DNA from: Methylobacterium sp. J-026
GTDB lineage: Bacteria; Pseudomonadota; Alphaproteobacteria; Rhizobiales; Beijerinckiaceae
Length of the DNA: 51,305 nucleotides
Assembly: GCF_022829585.1 (NCBI RefSeq)
Contig: NZ_JAKSYC010000229.1
Location: forward strand, 1-51,305
Reading direction: 5' to 3'
Of the stretch, positions 1 through 8,508 are shown piece by piece. The notes under the pieces are model-generated. The model saw only the letters and a list, made by a program, of their open reading frames with translations. It searched no databases and was not told where the DNA came from. Made by a program: the position numbers and the translations under genes. Each line of letters starts with the position of its first letter. Position 1 is the first letter of the stretch.

Positions 1-558
1 CCGGACGCGGTGCTGATGTTCCTGCTCGGCTCGCGCTACTGCGACACCGACAAGCTCTCGCAGACCGCCTGGTCGCTGTTCGGCTCGACCCCGGAGGGCT
101 GGGCCCGGGTCCAGGCGATCGTCGACTACGCCCACGAGCGCCTGCGCTTCGACTACCAGCGCGCCGATGCCACCCGCACCGCCCATGACGGCTTCATGCA
201 GCGCGAGGGCGTCTGCCGCGACTTCGCCCACCTCGCCATCACCCTGTGCCGGTGCATGAACATCCCGGCCCGCTACGCCACCGGCTATCTCGGCGACATC
301 GGCGTGCCCAAGGACCTGGCGCCGATGGATTTCTCCGCCTGGTTCGAAGTCTATCTCGACGGGCCCGGGGGACCGCGCTGGTACACCTTCGACGCCCGCC
401 ACAACTGCCCCCGGATCGGCCGCATCGTCATGGCCCGCGGACGCGACGCCACCGATTGCGCCCTGACGACGAGCTTCGGCGCGGCGGCCCTGGTGCGGTT
501 CGACGTCCACACGGACGAGGTCCCCGGCGCCGCCGACACGCTGGCCCGGGCTGCCTGA
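1..558 (+). CDS. Transglutaminase-like family protein (3' part; start lies outside the window)
   Basis: The reading frame is open from the first base, so the gene begins upstream and only its C-terminal part (about 185 residues) is seen. The fragment has the cysteine-protease-like core of bacterial transglutaminase-like proteins: the Cys motif REGVCRDFAHLA, then AWFEVYL and WYTFDARHN. Many transglutaminases carry the catalytic His directly before AWFEV, but here the residue is Ser (DFSAWFEV), and the nearest His is in DARHN. Relatives are cytoplasmic proteins of about 270-300 residues with no firm physiological role, possibly peptidase-like. The gene converges on the Crp/Fnr-type gene with only 16 bases between the stops. 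Family assignment is good; function is open. Confidence 0.85.
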   Translation, partial: PDAVLMFLLGSRYCDTDKLSQTAWSLFGSTPEGWARVQAIVDYAHERLRFDYQRADATRTAHDGFMQREGVCRDFAHLAITLCRCMNIPARYATGYLGDIGVPKDLAPMDFSAWFEVYLDGPGGPRWYTFDARHNCPRIGRIVMARGRDATDCALTTSFGAAALVRFDVHTDEVPGAADTLARAA

Positions 559-574
559 GGCGGTCCGCGCTGCG

Positions 575-1342
575 TCAGACGGGGTCGGCGGCCTCGCGGA
601 TAGGCACGACGCTGCGATCCAGGTTCAGGAAGGTCGGGTCGAACTCGGCCACCGCCGCCAGTTCGTCCCAATCCTCGATCGTCAGCGTACCGCCGCTCAG
701 GCTGACGAGGCCGCGCGTCCGCAACGTCCGCAGCACCCGATTCAGGTGGACGCTGGTGAGGCCTAAGGCGTCGGCCATCTCCGCCTGCTTGGGCGCCATG
801 GGACAGCGCAGCCCGCTCGCTAGACCCACGGCGCGCTGACGGAGATAGAGTTCGCAGAACAGGTGGGCGACCCGGCCGAGGGCCTGCCGCCGGCCGAGGC
901 TGGTGATCCGTTCGCGATAATGCGCGGCATCGATCAAGGTCTCGCGCCACATCGCGCCGGTGAGGGTCGGGTATCGCCGGAAGACCCGGTGCAGGGCGTC
1001 GTGCGCGATGAACGCGATCGTGCAGGACGTCAGGCTGGCGATGTGATGGTCCATCCGGTGGAGGTGCAGGCTCTGCAGATCAGGCATGTCGCCGGCGACA
1101 TAGAACGACAGGATCTGCCGCCCCCCCTCCGACAGGGCGGCATAGCGCGACACCCAGCCCTGGAGCACGAGGCAGCATTGGCTCGGCTGGTCGCCGAACC
1201 GGACGATGTCGTGCCGGGCCGGCAGGCTCCGGATGCTATGGGGCAGGTTCAGGACCGCGGCCCGCTCGGCCTCCCCCAGGCGCCCGCTGCTGTCGAGTTT
1301 CCGTGCCAACATCTCCATCGGCGTGCTGTATCCGGCGGGCAT
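575..1342 (-). CDS. Crp/Fnr-family transcriptional regulator
   Basis: A 255-residue protein with an N-terminal cyclic-nucleotide-binding-like beta barrel (about residues 30-125; FGDQPSQCCLVLQGWVSRY, then GGRQILSFYVAGDMPDL), a linking helix and a C-terminal Crp-type winged helix (about 170-235; APKQAEMADALGLTSVHLNR is the recognition region). There is no N-terminal Cys cluster of the FNR type and no clear cAMP-phosphate RxS signature, so the ligand is unknown. Such regulators are numerous in Methylobacterium-like genomes and often answer oxygen or general stress. Start 1342 is ATG; Met codons at 1318 and 1312 are alternatives. It is divergent from rpsA across 546 bases and is probably monocistronic. 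Confidence 0.85.
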   Translation of the reverse strand: MPAGYSTPMEMLARKLDSSGRLGEAERAAVLNLPHSIRSLPARHDIVRFGDQPSQCCLVLQGWVSRYAALSEGGRQILSFYVAGDMPDLQSLHLHRMDHHIASLTSCTIAFIAHDALHRVFRRYPTLTGAMWRETLIDAAHYRERITSLGRRQALGRVAHLFCELYLRQRAVGLASGLRCPMAPKQAEMADALGLTSVHLNRVLRTLRTRGLVSLSGGTLTIEDWDELAAVAEFDPTFLNLDRSVVPIREAADPV

Positions 1343-1888
1343 CGGACGCTCAGCCTTCCATTTTCCGGGATGCGGGACGCAGGGTATTCTGATGCCTTAG
1401 ACGTGCATACTGCTATCGAAGCGACGCACGGTTCGTTCTCCGATCGCCGGCTCTCAGGCAAGCCGCTGACGGCGCCGACCCTTCCTCGACTGGGCGATCG
1501 TGTCCAGGGGGCGCGTGTCGCCGCGTCCGGACCATGCCTCCATGGACCCGAGGTCGTACAGCGCTCCCGCGGCAGCCGGCAAGACCGCCACGGCTTCGTC
1601 ATCACCCGCCGCGGCAGCGAAACCGCCTTCGGTTGAAGTCCCGGTACTGTTGCTGTAAGGCACCCGGTGTCTTTCCGGACCCGCTCTCGCGCGCTCGTCT
1701 TCTGGCGCGCCCGCTGAGCCGCCGGACGGACCGTCCTCGTCATCCGTATCGACGCGTCGGCAAGCCGGTTCTTTTGGGACCGGTCGCCTCTCCCGGAAAA
1801 TGCAGGGGGTGGCCGCGGCGGACGGGGGTGTCTGCAACGCGAGCCGCCGGCGCAACGGGCCTCCGAGGGAGGCCGTTCAGGAGATGGA
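1343..1888. promoter_or_regulatory. Divergent spacer and rpsA leader with two hairpins
   Basis: No convincing gene lies in these 546 bases; the open frames present are arginine/proline-rich and look like GC-driven shadows. Near the rpsA end there are two hairpins: CCGGTTC/GGACCGG (1765-1771 with 1777-1783) and a perfect 7-bp stem GGCCTCC-GAG-GGAGGCC (1858-1874). The second ends four bases before the AGGAG ribosome-binding site (1879-1883) of rpsA. In E. coli, S1 represses its own translation through a structured leader; a similar role here is inferred only. I could not pick a promoter with confidence. The cmk gene that commonly precedes rpsA in proteobacteria is absent. Confidence 0.5.
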
Positions 1889-3601
1889 ATGACCGCAGGT
1901 ACCGCTCTGGGGCATAGCCCGAGCCGCGACGATTTCGCCGCACTCCTCGAGGAGAGCTTCCTCGAGCACGAGATCACCGAAGGGTCCGTCGTCAAGGGTC
2001 GCGTCGTCGCGATCGAGAAGGACGTGGCCGTCATCGACATCGGCGCCAAGACGGAGGGCCGTGTCGCACTCAAGGAATTCACCGGCCCCGGCCGGGAAGG
2101 CGAGCTGAAGGTCGGCGACGAGGTCGAGGTCTACGTCGACCGGATCGAGAACGCGCTCGGCGAGGCCGTCATCTCGCGCGACAAGGCGCGCCGCGAGGAG
2201 AGCTGGGTCAAGCTCGAGAAGTCGTTCGAGAACAACGACCGCGTCACCGGCACGATCTTCAACCAGGTCAAGGGCGGCTACACCGTCGACCTCGACGGCG
2301 CCGTGGCGTTCCTGCCGCGCTCGCAGGTCGACATCCGCCCGGTCCGCGACGTCACCCCGCTGCTCGGCACCCCGCAGCCGTTCCAGATCCTCAAGATGGA
2401 TCGCCGCCGCGGCAACATCGTCGTGTCGCGCCGGACCGTGCTCGAGGAGAGCCGCGCCGAGCAGCGCTCGGAGCTGGTGGCTAACCTCGAAGAGGGTCAG
2501 GTCATCGACGGCGTCGTCAAGAACATCACCGAGTACGGCGCCTTCGTCGATCTCGGCGGCATCGACGGCCTGCTGCACGTCACCGACATGGCGTGGCGCC
2601 GCGTGAACCACCCGTCCGAGGTCGTGACCATCGGCCAGACGGTCAAGGTCAAGATCATCAAGATCAACCACGAGACGCACCGCATCTCGCTCGGCATCAA
2701 GCAGCTTCTGGCCGATCCGTGGGAGGGCATCGCCGCCCGCTACCCGGAGGGCGCCAAGCTCAAGGGCCGGGTGACCAACATCACCGATTACGGCGCCTTC
2801 GTGGAGCTGGAGCCGGGGATCGAGGGCCTGATCCACGTCTCCGAGATGAGCTGGACCAAGAAGAACGTCCATCCGGGCAAGATCGTCTCCACCTCCCAGG
2901 AGGTCGAGGTCCAGATCCTGGAGGTCGATCCGGTCAAGCGCCGCATCTCCTTGGGCCTCAAGCAGACCCTGCAGAACCCCTGGGAGGCCTTCTCCGAGAA
3001 GCACCCGGTCGGCTCCGAGGTCGAGGGCGAGGTCAAGAACAAGACCGAGTTCGGCCTGTTCATCGGCCTCGAGGGCGATGTCGACGGCATGGTCCACCTG
3101 TCGGATCTCGACTGGAACCGTCCCGGCGAGCAGGTCATCGAGGAGTTCAAGAAGGGCGACATGGTCCGCGCCCAGGTCCTCGACGTCGACGTCGAGAAGG
3201 AGCGGATCTCGCTGGGCGTGAAGCAGCTCGGCGGTGACCCCTTCGCCGAGGCCGGCGAGATCAAGAAGGGCCAGATCGTCACCTGCGAGGTGATCGAGGT
3301 GAAGGATGCCGGCGTCGAGGTGAAGATCGTCGACACCGACATGACCACCTTCGTCCGCCGCGCCGAACTCGCCCGCGACCGCGGCGACCAGCGCCCCGAG
3401 CGTTTCGCCGCCGGCGAGAAGTTCGACGCCCGGGTCGTGCAGTTCGACCGCAAGGCCCACCGCGTCCAGGTCTCGATCAAGGCCCTGGAAGTGGCCGAGG
3501 AGAAGGAGGCGATGGCCCAGTTCGGCTCCGCCGATTCGGGCGCCTCGCTCGGCGACATCCTCGGCGCGGCCTTCAACAAGAAGCGCTCCGACGACGATTG
3601 A
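1889..3601 (+). CDS. rpsA: 30S ribosomal protein S1
   Basis: A 570-residue protein, the usual length for alphaproteobacterial S1, made of six S1 (OB-fold) RNA-binding repeats. Repeat signatures are easy to see: EGSVVKGRVVAIEKDVAVID near residue 30, then GVVKNITEYGAFVDLGGIDG, GRVTNITDYGAFVELEPGIEG and EVKNKTEFGLFIGLEGDVDG, each ending in a RISLG-type motif. S1 bridges mRNA and the 30S subunit and promotes initiation on structured or weak leaders. The ATG at 1889 is supported by AGGAG six bases upstream. The gene is followed by a strong terminator and seems to be transcribed alone. The acidic, Lys-containing composition differs from the shadow frames around it. Confidence 0.98.
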   Translation: MTAGTALGHSPSRDDFAALLEESFLEHEITEGSVVKGRVVAIEKDVAVIDIGAKTEGRVALKEFTGPGREGELKVGDEVEVYVDRIENALGEAVISRDKARREESWVKLEKSFENNDRVTGTIFNQVKGGYTVDLDGAVAFLPRSQVDIRPVRDVTPLLGTPQPFQILKMDRRRGNIVVSRRTVLEESRAEQRSELVANLEEGQVIDGVVKNITEYGAFVDLGGIDGLLHVTDMAWRRVNHPSEVVTIGQTVKVKIIKINHETHRISLGIKQLLADPWEGIAARYPEGAKLKGRVTNITDYGAFVELEPGIEGLIHVSEMSWTKKNVHPGKIVSTSQEVEVQILEVDPVKRRISLGLKQTLQNPWEAFSEKHPVGSEVEGEVKNKTEFGLFIGLEGDVDGMVHLSDLDWNRPGEQVIEEFKKGDMVRAQVLDVDVEKERISLGVKQLGGDPFAEAGEIKKGQIVTCEVIEVKDAGVEVKIVDTDMTTFVRRAELARDRGDQRPERFAAGEKFDARVVQFDRKAHRVQVSIKALEVAEEKEAMAQFGSADSGASLGDILGAAFNKKRSDDD

Positions 3602-3658
3602 GACCGACGGTCTCGCCGCCCGGCTCGGCCGGACGGCGGCTTCGGAAGGATCCAGAGG

Positions 3659-3694
3659 AGCCCGTGCGGGACACCTGTCCCGCGCGGGCTTTTT
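3659..3694 (+). terminator. Rho-independent terminator of rpsA
   Basis: A 13-bp stem (3659-3671 with 3678-3690; one G-T wobble) closes a short loop and runs straight into a T tract (3690-3694). It lies 58 bases after the rpsA stop codon. This is the cleanest intrinsic terminator in the window. Confidence 0.9.
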
Positions 3695-3820
3695 CATGCG
3701 TTTCCTGCGGCTGCCGCTTCGCTCGGAGGGCCTGATCCGCCCCCTCCCAGCTCGATCGCCTGACGTGATCGCACTGTAGAAGACTGCAATCATTACCGTC
3801 CGGGTCCGGAGGTTGGATCG

Positions 3821-4071
3821 ATGCCGTCCATCACGATCCGCAATGTCCCCGGGCGGTGCATCGCGCCCTTCGCACCCGGGCCGCTCTGCACGGTCGCAGC
3901 ACAGGGGCGGAAATTCGCAGTCTTCTCGCGCAGGCCGCCAAGCCCAAAGGTCGTCTGGAGCTAGGGTCGCTGCTGGTGTCCATCGCGCGCGAAGCCGTTG
4001 GAATGACCGAAGCGAAGCATTTCAGAGCGGTGCGCGATCAAACGGCGGTCGGACCGATGCGCTTTGAATGA
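3821..4071 (+). pseudogene. Frameshifted FitA/VapB-type ribbon-helix-helix antitoxin
   Basis: The ATG at 3821 follows a good GGAGG site (3808-3812) and opens with MPSITIRNVP, the ribbon-helix-helix DNA-binding start of FitA-like antitoxins. The frame is lost at about 3850; the rest of the antitoxin (VHRALRTRAALHGRST, then AEIRSLLAQAAKPKGRLELG) continues in the next frame from about 3855 to 4071. One missing base near 3848-3853 (CCCGGGCGG) explains the break. In the original frame translation would stop at about 3964, after 48 residues. The reconstructed protein, about 80 residues, has the usual length and overlaps the toxin start by four bases, as in intact modules. A sequencing error is possible, but the neighbouring toxin is damaged too. 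Confidence 0.85.
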
Positions 4072-4507
4072 TCGTCCTCGATGCCAGCGTGATTTGCGAG
4101 CCCTGGAAGGTCGAACCGGATCCCAGGGTGGTCGCCTGGATCGATGGGCAGAAGATCGAAACCCTCTACCCGTCCACGATCACCATGGCTGCACTGCGCT
4201 TCGGCCCTGCGGCGATGCCGGACGGCCGACGGCGCGCGATCGATCAGGAGCGCCTGGAACGCGAGGTCCTGCCCGCCTTCTCGCGGCGGATCCTGTCCTC
4301 CGATCTGGGCGCGTCCCAGGCTTATGCCGCGCTGAGGGCACGGGCGAGGACGGCCGGCAGAGCCCTCACCGGGCGGACGGCTCTAGCGCCGCCACGGACG
4401 CTGCACGCGGCATGATGGTGGCCACCCGCGACACCGGTCCGTTCGAGGCAGACGGCCTGACCGTTATCAATCCCTCGGATGCGGTGTCGTGCTGCGATAG
4501 ACGCTGA
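4068..4507 (+). pseudogene. Degenerate FitB/VapC-type PIN-domain toxin
   Basis: The N-terminal part (MIVLDASVICEPWKVEPDP, then VVAWIDGQKIETLYPSTITM) clearly derives from a FitB/VapC PIN ribonuclease of about 140 residues. The frame breaks near 4355-4370: the original frame ends at 4415, while the family's C terminus (ADGSSAATDAARGMMVATRD, then GLTVINPSDA) continues in another frame to 4507. Point changes are visible as well: the stretch usually read as AELRFG is AALRFG, which removes an active-site acid, and the usual TNVISELW is ASVICEPW. With the antitoxin also frameshifted, the module is very probably dead. It is inserted between rpsA and sppA. Confidence 0.85.
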
Positions 4508-4839
4508 CGATTCTGGTTACACTTGAGTTTCGTGCGGATTGCTCACGTCGGCGTCGCATTCGATCGGCCGTACGGCGGCGATCGACATTTTGATCTGCCC
4601 CTTGTCCGGAAACGCGACGCTGCAGGCCACGTAAGACCAGGCTGGCTCGACGGCCGGGGCCGGGTGCCGCATTTTCTTCGCGCGGCCCATATCCAGGCCT
4701 GCGGAAAATGCTCTAGAACACCGGCCTCGTACGGCTCCGGCCGCGCGTGGCAAAGGAAACCAAGGACTTGCCCGGCGCGGAGCCTCGCCTCCGCACCCCG
4801 TCACGGGGCCAGCCCAGGCAGGCAAGGGGAAGCGTGAGC
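4508..4839 (+). other. Non-coding spacer upstream of sppA
   Basis: No supported gene lies in these 332 bases. The part nearest sppA contains two short GC-rich hairpins, GCGGAG/CTCCGC and CCCCG-TCA-CGGGG (about 4779-4808), but no T tract, so they look like leader structure rather than a terminator. The start of sppA is set by the AAGGGGA site at 4824-4830. Confidence 0.4.
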
Positions 4840-5802
4840 ATGGCAGCCGACGCCGAACTGCTGATTGACCGGCGGCGCCTCCGCCGCAGGTTGTCCCTCT
4901 GGCGCGTGCTCGGAATCGGCGGCCTGATCGTGGCGGTCGGCGCCCTCGGCTACCGGGTGCGGACCGGTACGGAAGGCGGCTTCGCCGTGCAGCCGCAGAT
5001 CGCCCGAATCTCGGTCTCGGGTTTCATCGCCGGCAGCGAGTCGACCGCCAAGCTGATGAAGCGCGTCGGCGAAGCGGATGCCGTGAAGGGTGTGATCGTC
5101 TCGATCAATTCGCCGGGCGGCACCACCACGGGCTCGGAGGAGATCTTCCGCAACCTGCGGGCGCTCGCCGCCAAGAAGCCGCTGGTCGCCTTCGTGGACG
5201 GCACCGCGGCCTCGGGCGCCTACATCACCGCCATCGCGGCCGACCATATCGTCGCGCGCGAGACGAGCCTCGTCGGCTCCATTGGCGTGCTGTTCCAATA
5301 TCCGGATCTCTCGGGCCTCCTCGACAAGGTCGGCGTCAAGGTCGAGTCGGTGAAGTCGTCGCCGCTGAAGGCCGAGCCCTCGGGCTTCACTCCGACCACG
5401 CCGGAGGCGCGCGCCGCCCTGGCCGCGGTGGTCGGAGACACCTATGCCTGGTTCAAGGGCCTCGTCGCCGAGCGCCGGGGCATGGATGCCGGCCAGGTCG
5501 CGGCGGTCTCGGACGGACGGGTGTTCAGCGGGCGCCAGAGCGTGCCGCTGAAGCTCGTCGATGAACTCGGCAGCGAGCGCCAGGCGGTGGCGTGGCTGGA
5601 GGGCACCAAAGGCGTCCCGAAGGATCTTCCGGTCAAGGACTGGAAGCCCGCAACGGAGAGCGGGTTCTCGCTCTGGTCCGCCGCCGGCCTCGGGGCGGAT
5701 CTCCTCGGCTTCGACAGCGTCGCGGCGCGGTTGAGGAGTGTCGGAGCGGAGGCGGAGGCTGCCCGCGGCGGGCTCCTCGCCCTGTGGCACCCGGAACCCT
5801 GA
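4840..5802 (+). CDS. sppA: Signal peptide peptidase SppA (serine protease family S49)
   Basis: A 320-residue, short-form SppA. It has one membrane segment near residues 22-42 ([18 protein letters not shown]) and a periplasmic S49 domain of the ClpP/crotonase fold. Hallmarks are [15 protein letters not shown], the nucleophile Ser in DGTAASGAY and the candidate general-base Lys in [12 protein letters not shown]. It cleaves signal peptides left in the inner membrane after secretion. The frame is open further upstream, but ATG 4840 has a purine-rich site (4824-4830) at good distance; GTG 4834 is an alternative. It begins a run with ihfB and the LapA-domain gene, an order familiar in Rhizobiales-type genomes. 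Confidence 0.93.
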   Translation: MAADAELLIDRRRLRRRLSLWRVLGIGGLIVAVGALGYRVRTGTEGGFAVQPQIARISVSGFIAGSESTAKLMKRVGEADAVKGVIVSINSPGGTTTGSEEIFRNLRALAAKKPLVAFVDGTAASGAYITAIAADHIVARETSLVGSIGVLFQYPDLSGLLDKVGVKVESVKSSPLKAEPSGFTPTTPEARAALAAVVGDTYAWFKGLVAERRGMDAGQVAAVSDGRVFSGRQSVPLKLVDELGSERQAVAWLEGTKGVPKDLPVKDWKPATESGFSLWSAAGLGADLLGFDSVAARLRSVGAEAEAARGGLLALWHPEP

Positions 5803-5852
5803 CCGGGCCGCCGCACGAAGCCCGCCCCGATCCCGCGAGAAGATTAGGCGCC

Positions 5853-6164
5853 ATGATCAAGTCGGAGCTCGTCCTCAAGATCGCCGAGCAGAACCCGCAT
5901 CTCTACCAGCGTGACGTGGAGATCCTGGTCAACGCGATCCTCGATACCATCTCCGACGCACTGGCCCGCGGCGACCGGGTGGAGCTTCGCGGCTTCGGGG
6001 CCTTCTCGGTGAAGCGCCGCGAGGCGCGCCGGGGACGCAACCCGCGGACGGGGGCGGCCGTTGCCGTGTCCGAGAAGGCGATCCCCGTGTTCAAGACCGG
6101 CAAGGAGATGCGCCAGCGCCTCAATGCGGCGGGCATCGGCGAGAGCGCCTCGGCCGCAGAGTAG
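5853..6164 (+). CDS. ihfB: Integration host factor subunit beta
   Basis: A 103-residue HU/IHF-family DNA-bending protein. It starts [21 protein letters not shown] and carries the family signature [21 protein letters not shown] (about residues 47-67), including the beta-arm with the NPRTG tip that inserts into the minor groove. With IHF-alpha it makes the sharp bends used at sigma-54 promoters, in recombination and in replication control. It lies 50 bases after sppA and 10 bases before the LapA-domain gene, so the three are likely co-transcribed. Confidence 0.95.
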   Translation: MIKSELVLKIAEQNPHLYQRDVEILVNAILDTISDALARGDRVELRGFGAFSVKRREARRGRNPRTGAAVAVSEKAIPVFKTGKEMRQRLNAAGIGESASAAE

Positions 6165-6174
6165 GAAGAGAGCT

Positions 6175-6552
6175 GTGAGCGCGATGATCCGTTTTCTGAA
6201 GAGCCTCGTGCTGCTGCCGGTCGCCGCTCTGGTGATCCTGCTGGCGGTGGCCAACCGTGCACCGGTCCGGCTCTCCTTCGATCCGTTCAACGCGGACGCG
6301 CCGGTGTTCAGCGTCGACCTGCCGCTCTACGCGATCCTATTCGGCGCGGTGGCTCTGGGGATCGTCGTCGGCGGTATCTTCACGTGGCTGGGCCAGGGCA
6401 GGACCCGAGCCCGGGCCCGTCATCACCGCCGGGAGGCCGTGCGCTACGAGCGCGAGGCGTCACGGCTACGGACCTACGCGCCGGAGAGCGAAGTGCCGGG
6501 CCCCTACACCGTGCCGAATACCGGCCGCGCGGCGCTGCCCGCGCCGCGGTAA
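6175..6552 (+). CDS. LapA-domain (DUF1049) inner-membrane protein
   Basis: A 125-residue protein with two hydrophobic segments (about residues 8-26 and 48-68) separated by a short loop holding the LapA-family pattern VANRAPVRLSFDPF. A basic, Arg-rich cytoplasmic tail follows. In E. coli, LapA (YciS) helps LapB control lipopolysaccharide synthesis through FtsH and LpxC; here only the domain is clear. The start is taken as GTG 6175 because AGGAAGA (6163-6169) sits five bases upstream; the in-frame ATG at 6184 is further away. The stop lies two bases from that of the convergent trpF. Confidence 0.85.
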   Translation: MSAMIRFLKSLVLLPVAALVILLAVANRAPVRLSFDPFNADAPVFSVDLPLYAILFGAVALGIVVGGIFTWLGQGRTRARARHHRREAVRYEREASRLRTYAPESEVPGPYTVPNTGRAALPAPR

Positions 6553-6554
6553 GG

Positions 6555-7217
6555 TCAGCGCGCCGCCCGCGCGGCCGCCACGAAGGCCGCGATCCGCTCC
6601 GGATCCTTGACGCCGGGCTCCGATTCAACCCCCGAAGAGACATCGACGGCGCCGAGGCCGGTACAGGCCAGGGCCTCGGCGACGTTGGCGGCGTCGAGCC
6701 CCCCCGACAGCATCGTGTCCCGCGGCAAGTCCAGGCCAGCGAGGATCGTCCAATCGAAGCGCCGGCCATTGCCGCCCGGCAGGATCGCCCCGGGGGGCGC
6801 CTTGGCATCCAGGAGGATCCGGTCGGCCACGGCCGCGTAGGCGGCCAGCGGCGTGAGATCCGCGGCCGTCGCGACGCCGATCGCCTTCATCACCGGACGC
6901 CCGGTCAGGGTGCGGATCGCCGCGACCCGCTCGGGAGTCTCACGCCCATGCAACTGGATCAGGTCCGGATCCACGACCTCGACCGCGCGAATCAGGAGGA
7001 CGTCGTCCGGATCGACCAGCAGCACCACGCGCTCGGCCCGCCCCCGGGCGCGGGCCGACAGCGCTGCGGCCCGCGCGAGGTCCACATGGCGGGGGCTGCG
7101 CGGGAAATGGACGAGGCCGATCCAGTCCGCGCCCGCCCCTAAGGCGGCATCGAGGGTGTCCTCGGTGCTCAGCCCGCAGATCTTGACGCGGGGCGGGAAG
7201 ACGGTCTCGGAGGCCAT
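6555..7217 (-). CDS. trpF: Phosphoribosylanthranilate isomerase
   Basis: A 220-residue single-domain (beta/alpha)8 barrel that converts N-(5-phosphoribosyl)anthranilate to CdRP, the third step of tryptophan synthesis. The catalytic Cys is in VKICGLS near the N terminus, and the general-acid Asp is in GAVDVSSGVE near the C terminus, beside the phosphate-binding loops (MLSGGL). ATG 7217 is chosen because AAGGTG precedes it; ATG 7235 is also in frame. In many Alphaproteobacteria trpF leads trpB-trpA just downstream of ihfB-lapA on the same strand. Here it is inverted, convergent with the LapA-domain gene, and no trpB or trpA follows. Confidence 0.95.
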   Translation of the reverse strand: MASETVFPPRVKICGLSTEDTLDAALGAGADWIGLVHFPRSPRHVDLARAAALSARARGRAERVVLLVDPDDVLLIRAVEVVDPDLIQLHGRETPERVAAIRTLTGRPVMKAIGVATAADLTPLAAYAAVADRILLDAKAPPGAILPGGNGRRFDWTILAGLDLPRDTMLSGGLDAANVAEALACTGLGAVDVSSGVESEPGVKDPERIAAFVAAARAAR

Positions 7218-7263
7218 CGGCACCTTATAGCGCATGATCCCGCCCGCCGCGCGCGCGCCGGCG

Positions 7264-8370
7264 TCAATACAGCGCCGGCACGTGGACGTTGGGGATCGGG
7301 AAGCCGCTCAAGACGAGCTTGCCGTCGACGAGGCGGAGCGGGGGCAGGTCCTTCAGCGGCACGGTATCGGCCTGCGCGTCCGGCTGCGGGCGCCGGCTCA
7401 GCCCCAGCAGGCCGCCGACGAGCTGGCCGACCAGGGCGCCCCGGTCCGAACCGAAGCGCTGGCCGACGAGATTGCCGACGAGCGCATCGATCCCGGCCGC
7501 CCGCAGGTCGATCTGGCCCGCCGGCCGGTGGGCGGCATCGAGGGCCAGCGTGCCCTTCGCCTGGACGCGCTGCGGCCCCTTGGCCAGGGACAGGGCCGTG
7601 ATGTCCAGGGTGCCGCCGGCCTGACGCCAGCGCTCCAGCTCCCGAGGCAGCGGCCCGGTGCGCAGCACGGTGGCCTGGGCCAGCGTCGCGTCGAGGGCGA
7701 GGTCGGCCGGATCCTGGGTGCCGGTGAGGGCGTCGAGCTGCGGAACCGCGGCCTGCGCGAGGCGCAGGCTGACATCCACCGCGCCCTCGGACGCGTAGCG
7801 GCCGGGATCGGGCCGGGCATGCAGTTCCAGATGCTGGCCCGAGATGGCGATGGGTCCCGGATCGGCACCCGCGACGGTGACCGTCGGATCGTCGATCACC
7901 ACCGAGGCCCGGGTGAACCCGTCCGAGGCACCGTGGAAGCTGCCCTGCAGGGCGCGCCAGGCGGCGTCACCGATCAGGGCGCCCTGCTCGACATGGAACG
8001 GACCGGCGCTCTCGAACACGACGAGACGCGGCTGATAGACCTGCGCCACCGCGATGCTCGGCCCCAGACGGAAGCGACCGTCCGACCGCTCCAGGGTCAC
8101 GGTGCTGCAGCGCAGCTCGATGCGGAAAGGGTACCCGGTCAGCGATCGGTCGGCGCAGGCCCAGTTGCGGCCTGCGGTGGCCTCCCGCGCCATCCAGCCA
8201 TCGATCTCACTGGCCGCCCGGCTACGGATCCAGATCCAGCCGATCGACCACGCGACCACCACGACGGCGAGGAGGATGTAGGGCAGGAACAGCCCGCGCC
8301 GCGACCGACCTGCGACCCGCCCCGGGGGCGTCTGTGCCGCGCTCTCCGGCCGCGTCCGATCCTGCGCCAT
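7264..8370 (-). CDS. DUF2125-domain membrane-anchored protein
   Basis: A 368-residue protein with one N-terminal membrane segment (about residues 28-48, FLPYILLAVVVVAWSIGWIW) followed by a long periplasmic domain matching DUF2125. That domain has motifs such as CADRSLTGYPFRIELRC and ends PLRLVDGKLVLSGFPIPNVH. DUF2125 proteins are common in Alphaproteobacteria and unassigned; the repetitive beta-rich sequence is compatible with an AsmA-like or lipid-contacting fold, but that is speculation. The ATG at 8370 gives the shortest cytoplasmic tail; the longer frame to 8427 looks like read-through. It lies 46 bases upstream of trpF and may share its transcript. Confidence 0.85.
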   Translation of the reverse strand: MAQDRTRPESAAQTPPGRVAGRSRRGLFLPYILLAVVVVAWSIGWIWIRSRAASEIDGWMAREATAGRNWACADRSLTGYPFRIELRCSTVTLERSDGRFRLGPSIAVAQVYQPRLVVFESAGPFHVEQGALIGDAAWRALQGSFHGASDGFTRASVVIDDPTVTVAGADPGPIAISGQHLELHARPDPGRYASEGAVDVSLRLAQAAVPQLDALTGTQDPADLALDATLAQATVLRTGPLPRELERWRQAGGTLDITALSLAKGPQRVQAKGTLALDAAHRPAGQIDLRAAGIDALVGNLVGQRFGSDRGALVGQLVGGLLGLSRRPQPDAQADTVPLKDLPPLRLVDGKLVLSGFPIPNVHVPALY

Positions 8371-8508
8371 GCGTTTCGCTCCGCACCCCGGTCCCGTCGG
8401 GGCATTCCGACCCCGGCTTGAAGCCATGCAAGGGGCGAAACTGGGGCGGCGGCTTTCCCGTTCGATGGTTGCCCGGACCGGACCGCGCGAAGACTCGGGT
8501 TTTCCGGC

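Noticed and set aside
1454..1855. A 133-codon minus-strand frame in the rpsA leader region
   Set aside because: Composition is Arg/Pro/Ala-rich, with no start signal and no family; it also covers the leader hairpins.
1877..3793. A 638-codon antisense frame over rpsA
   Set aside because: The repeating Asp/Leu/Val pattern is the reverse of the S1 repeats, and no ribosome-binding site or family is seen.
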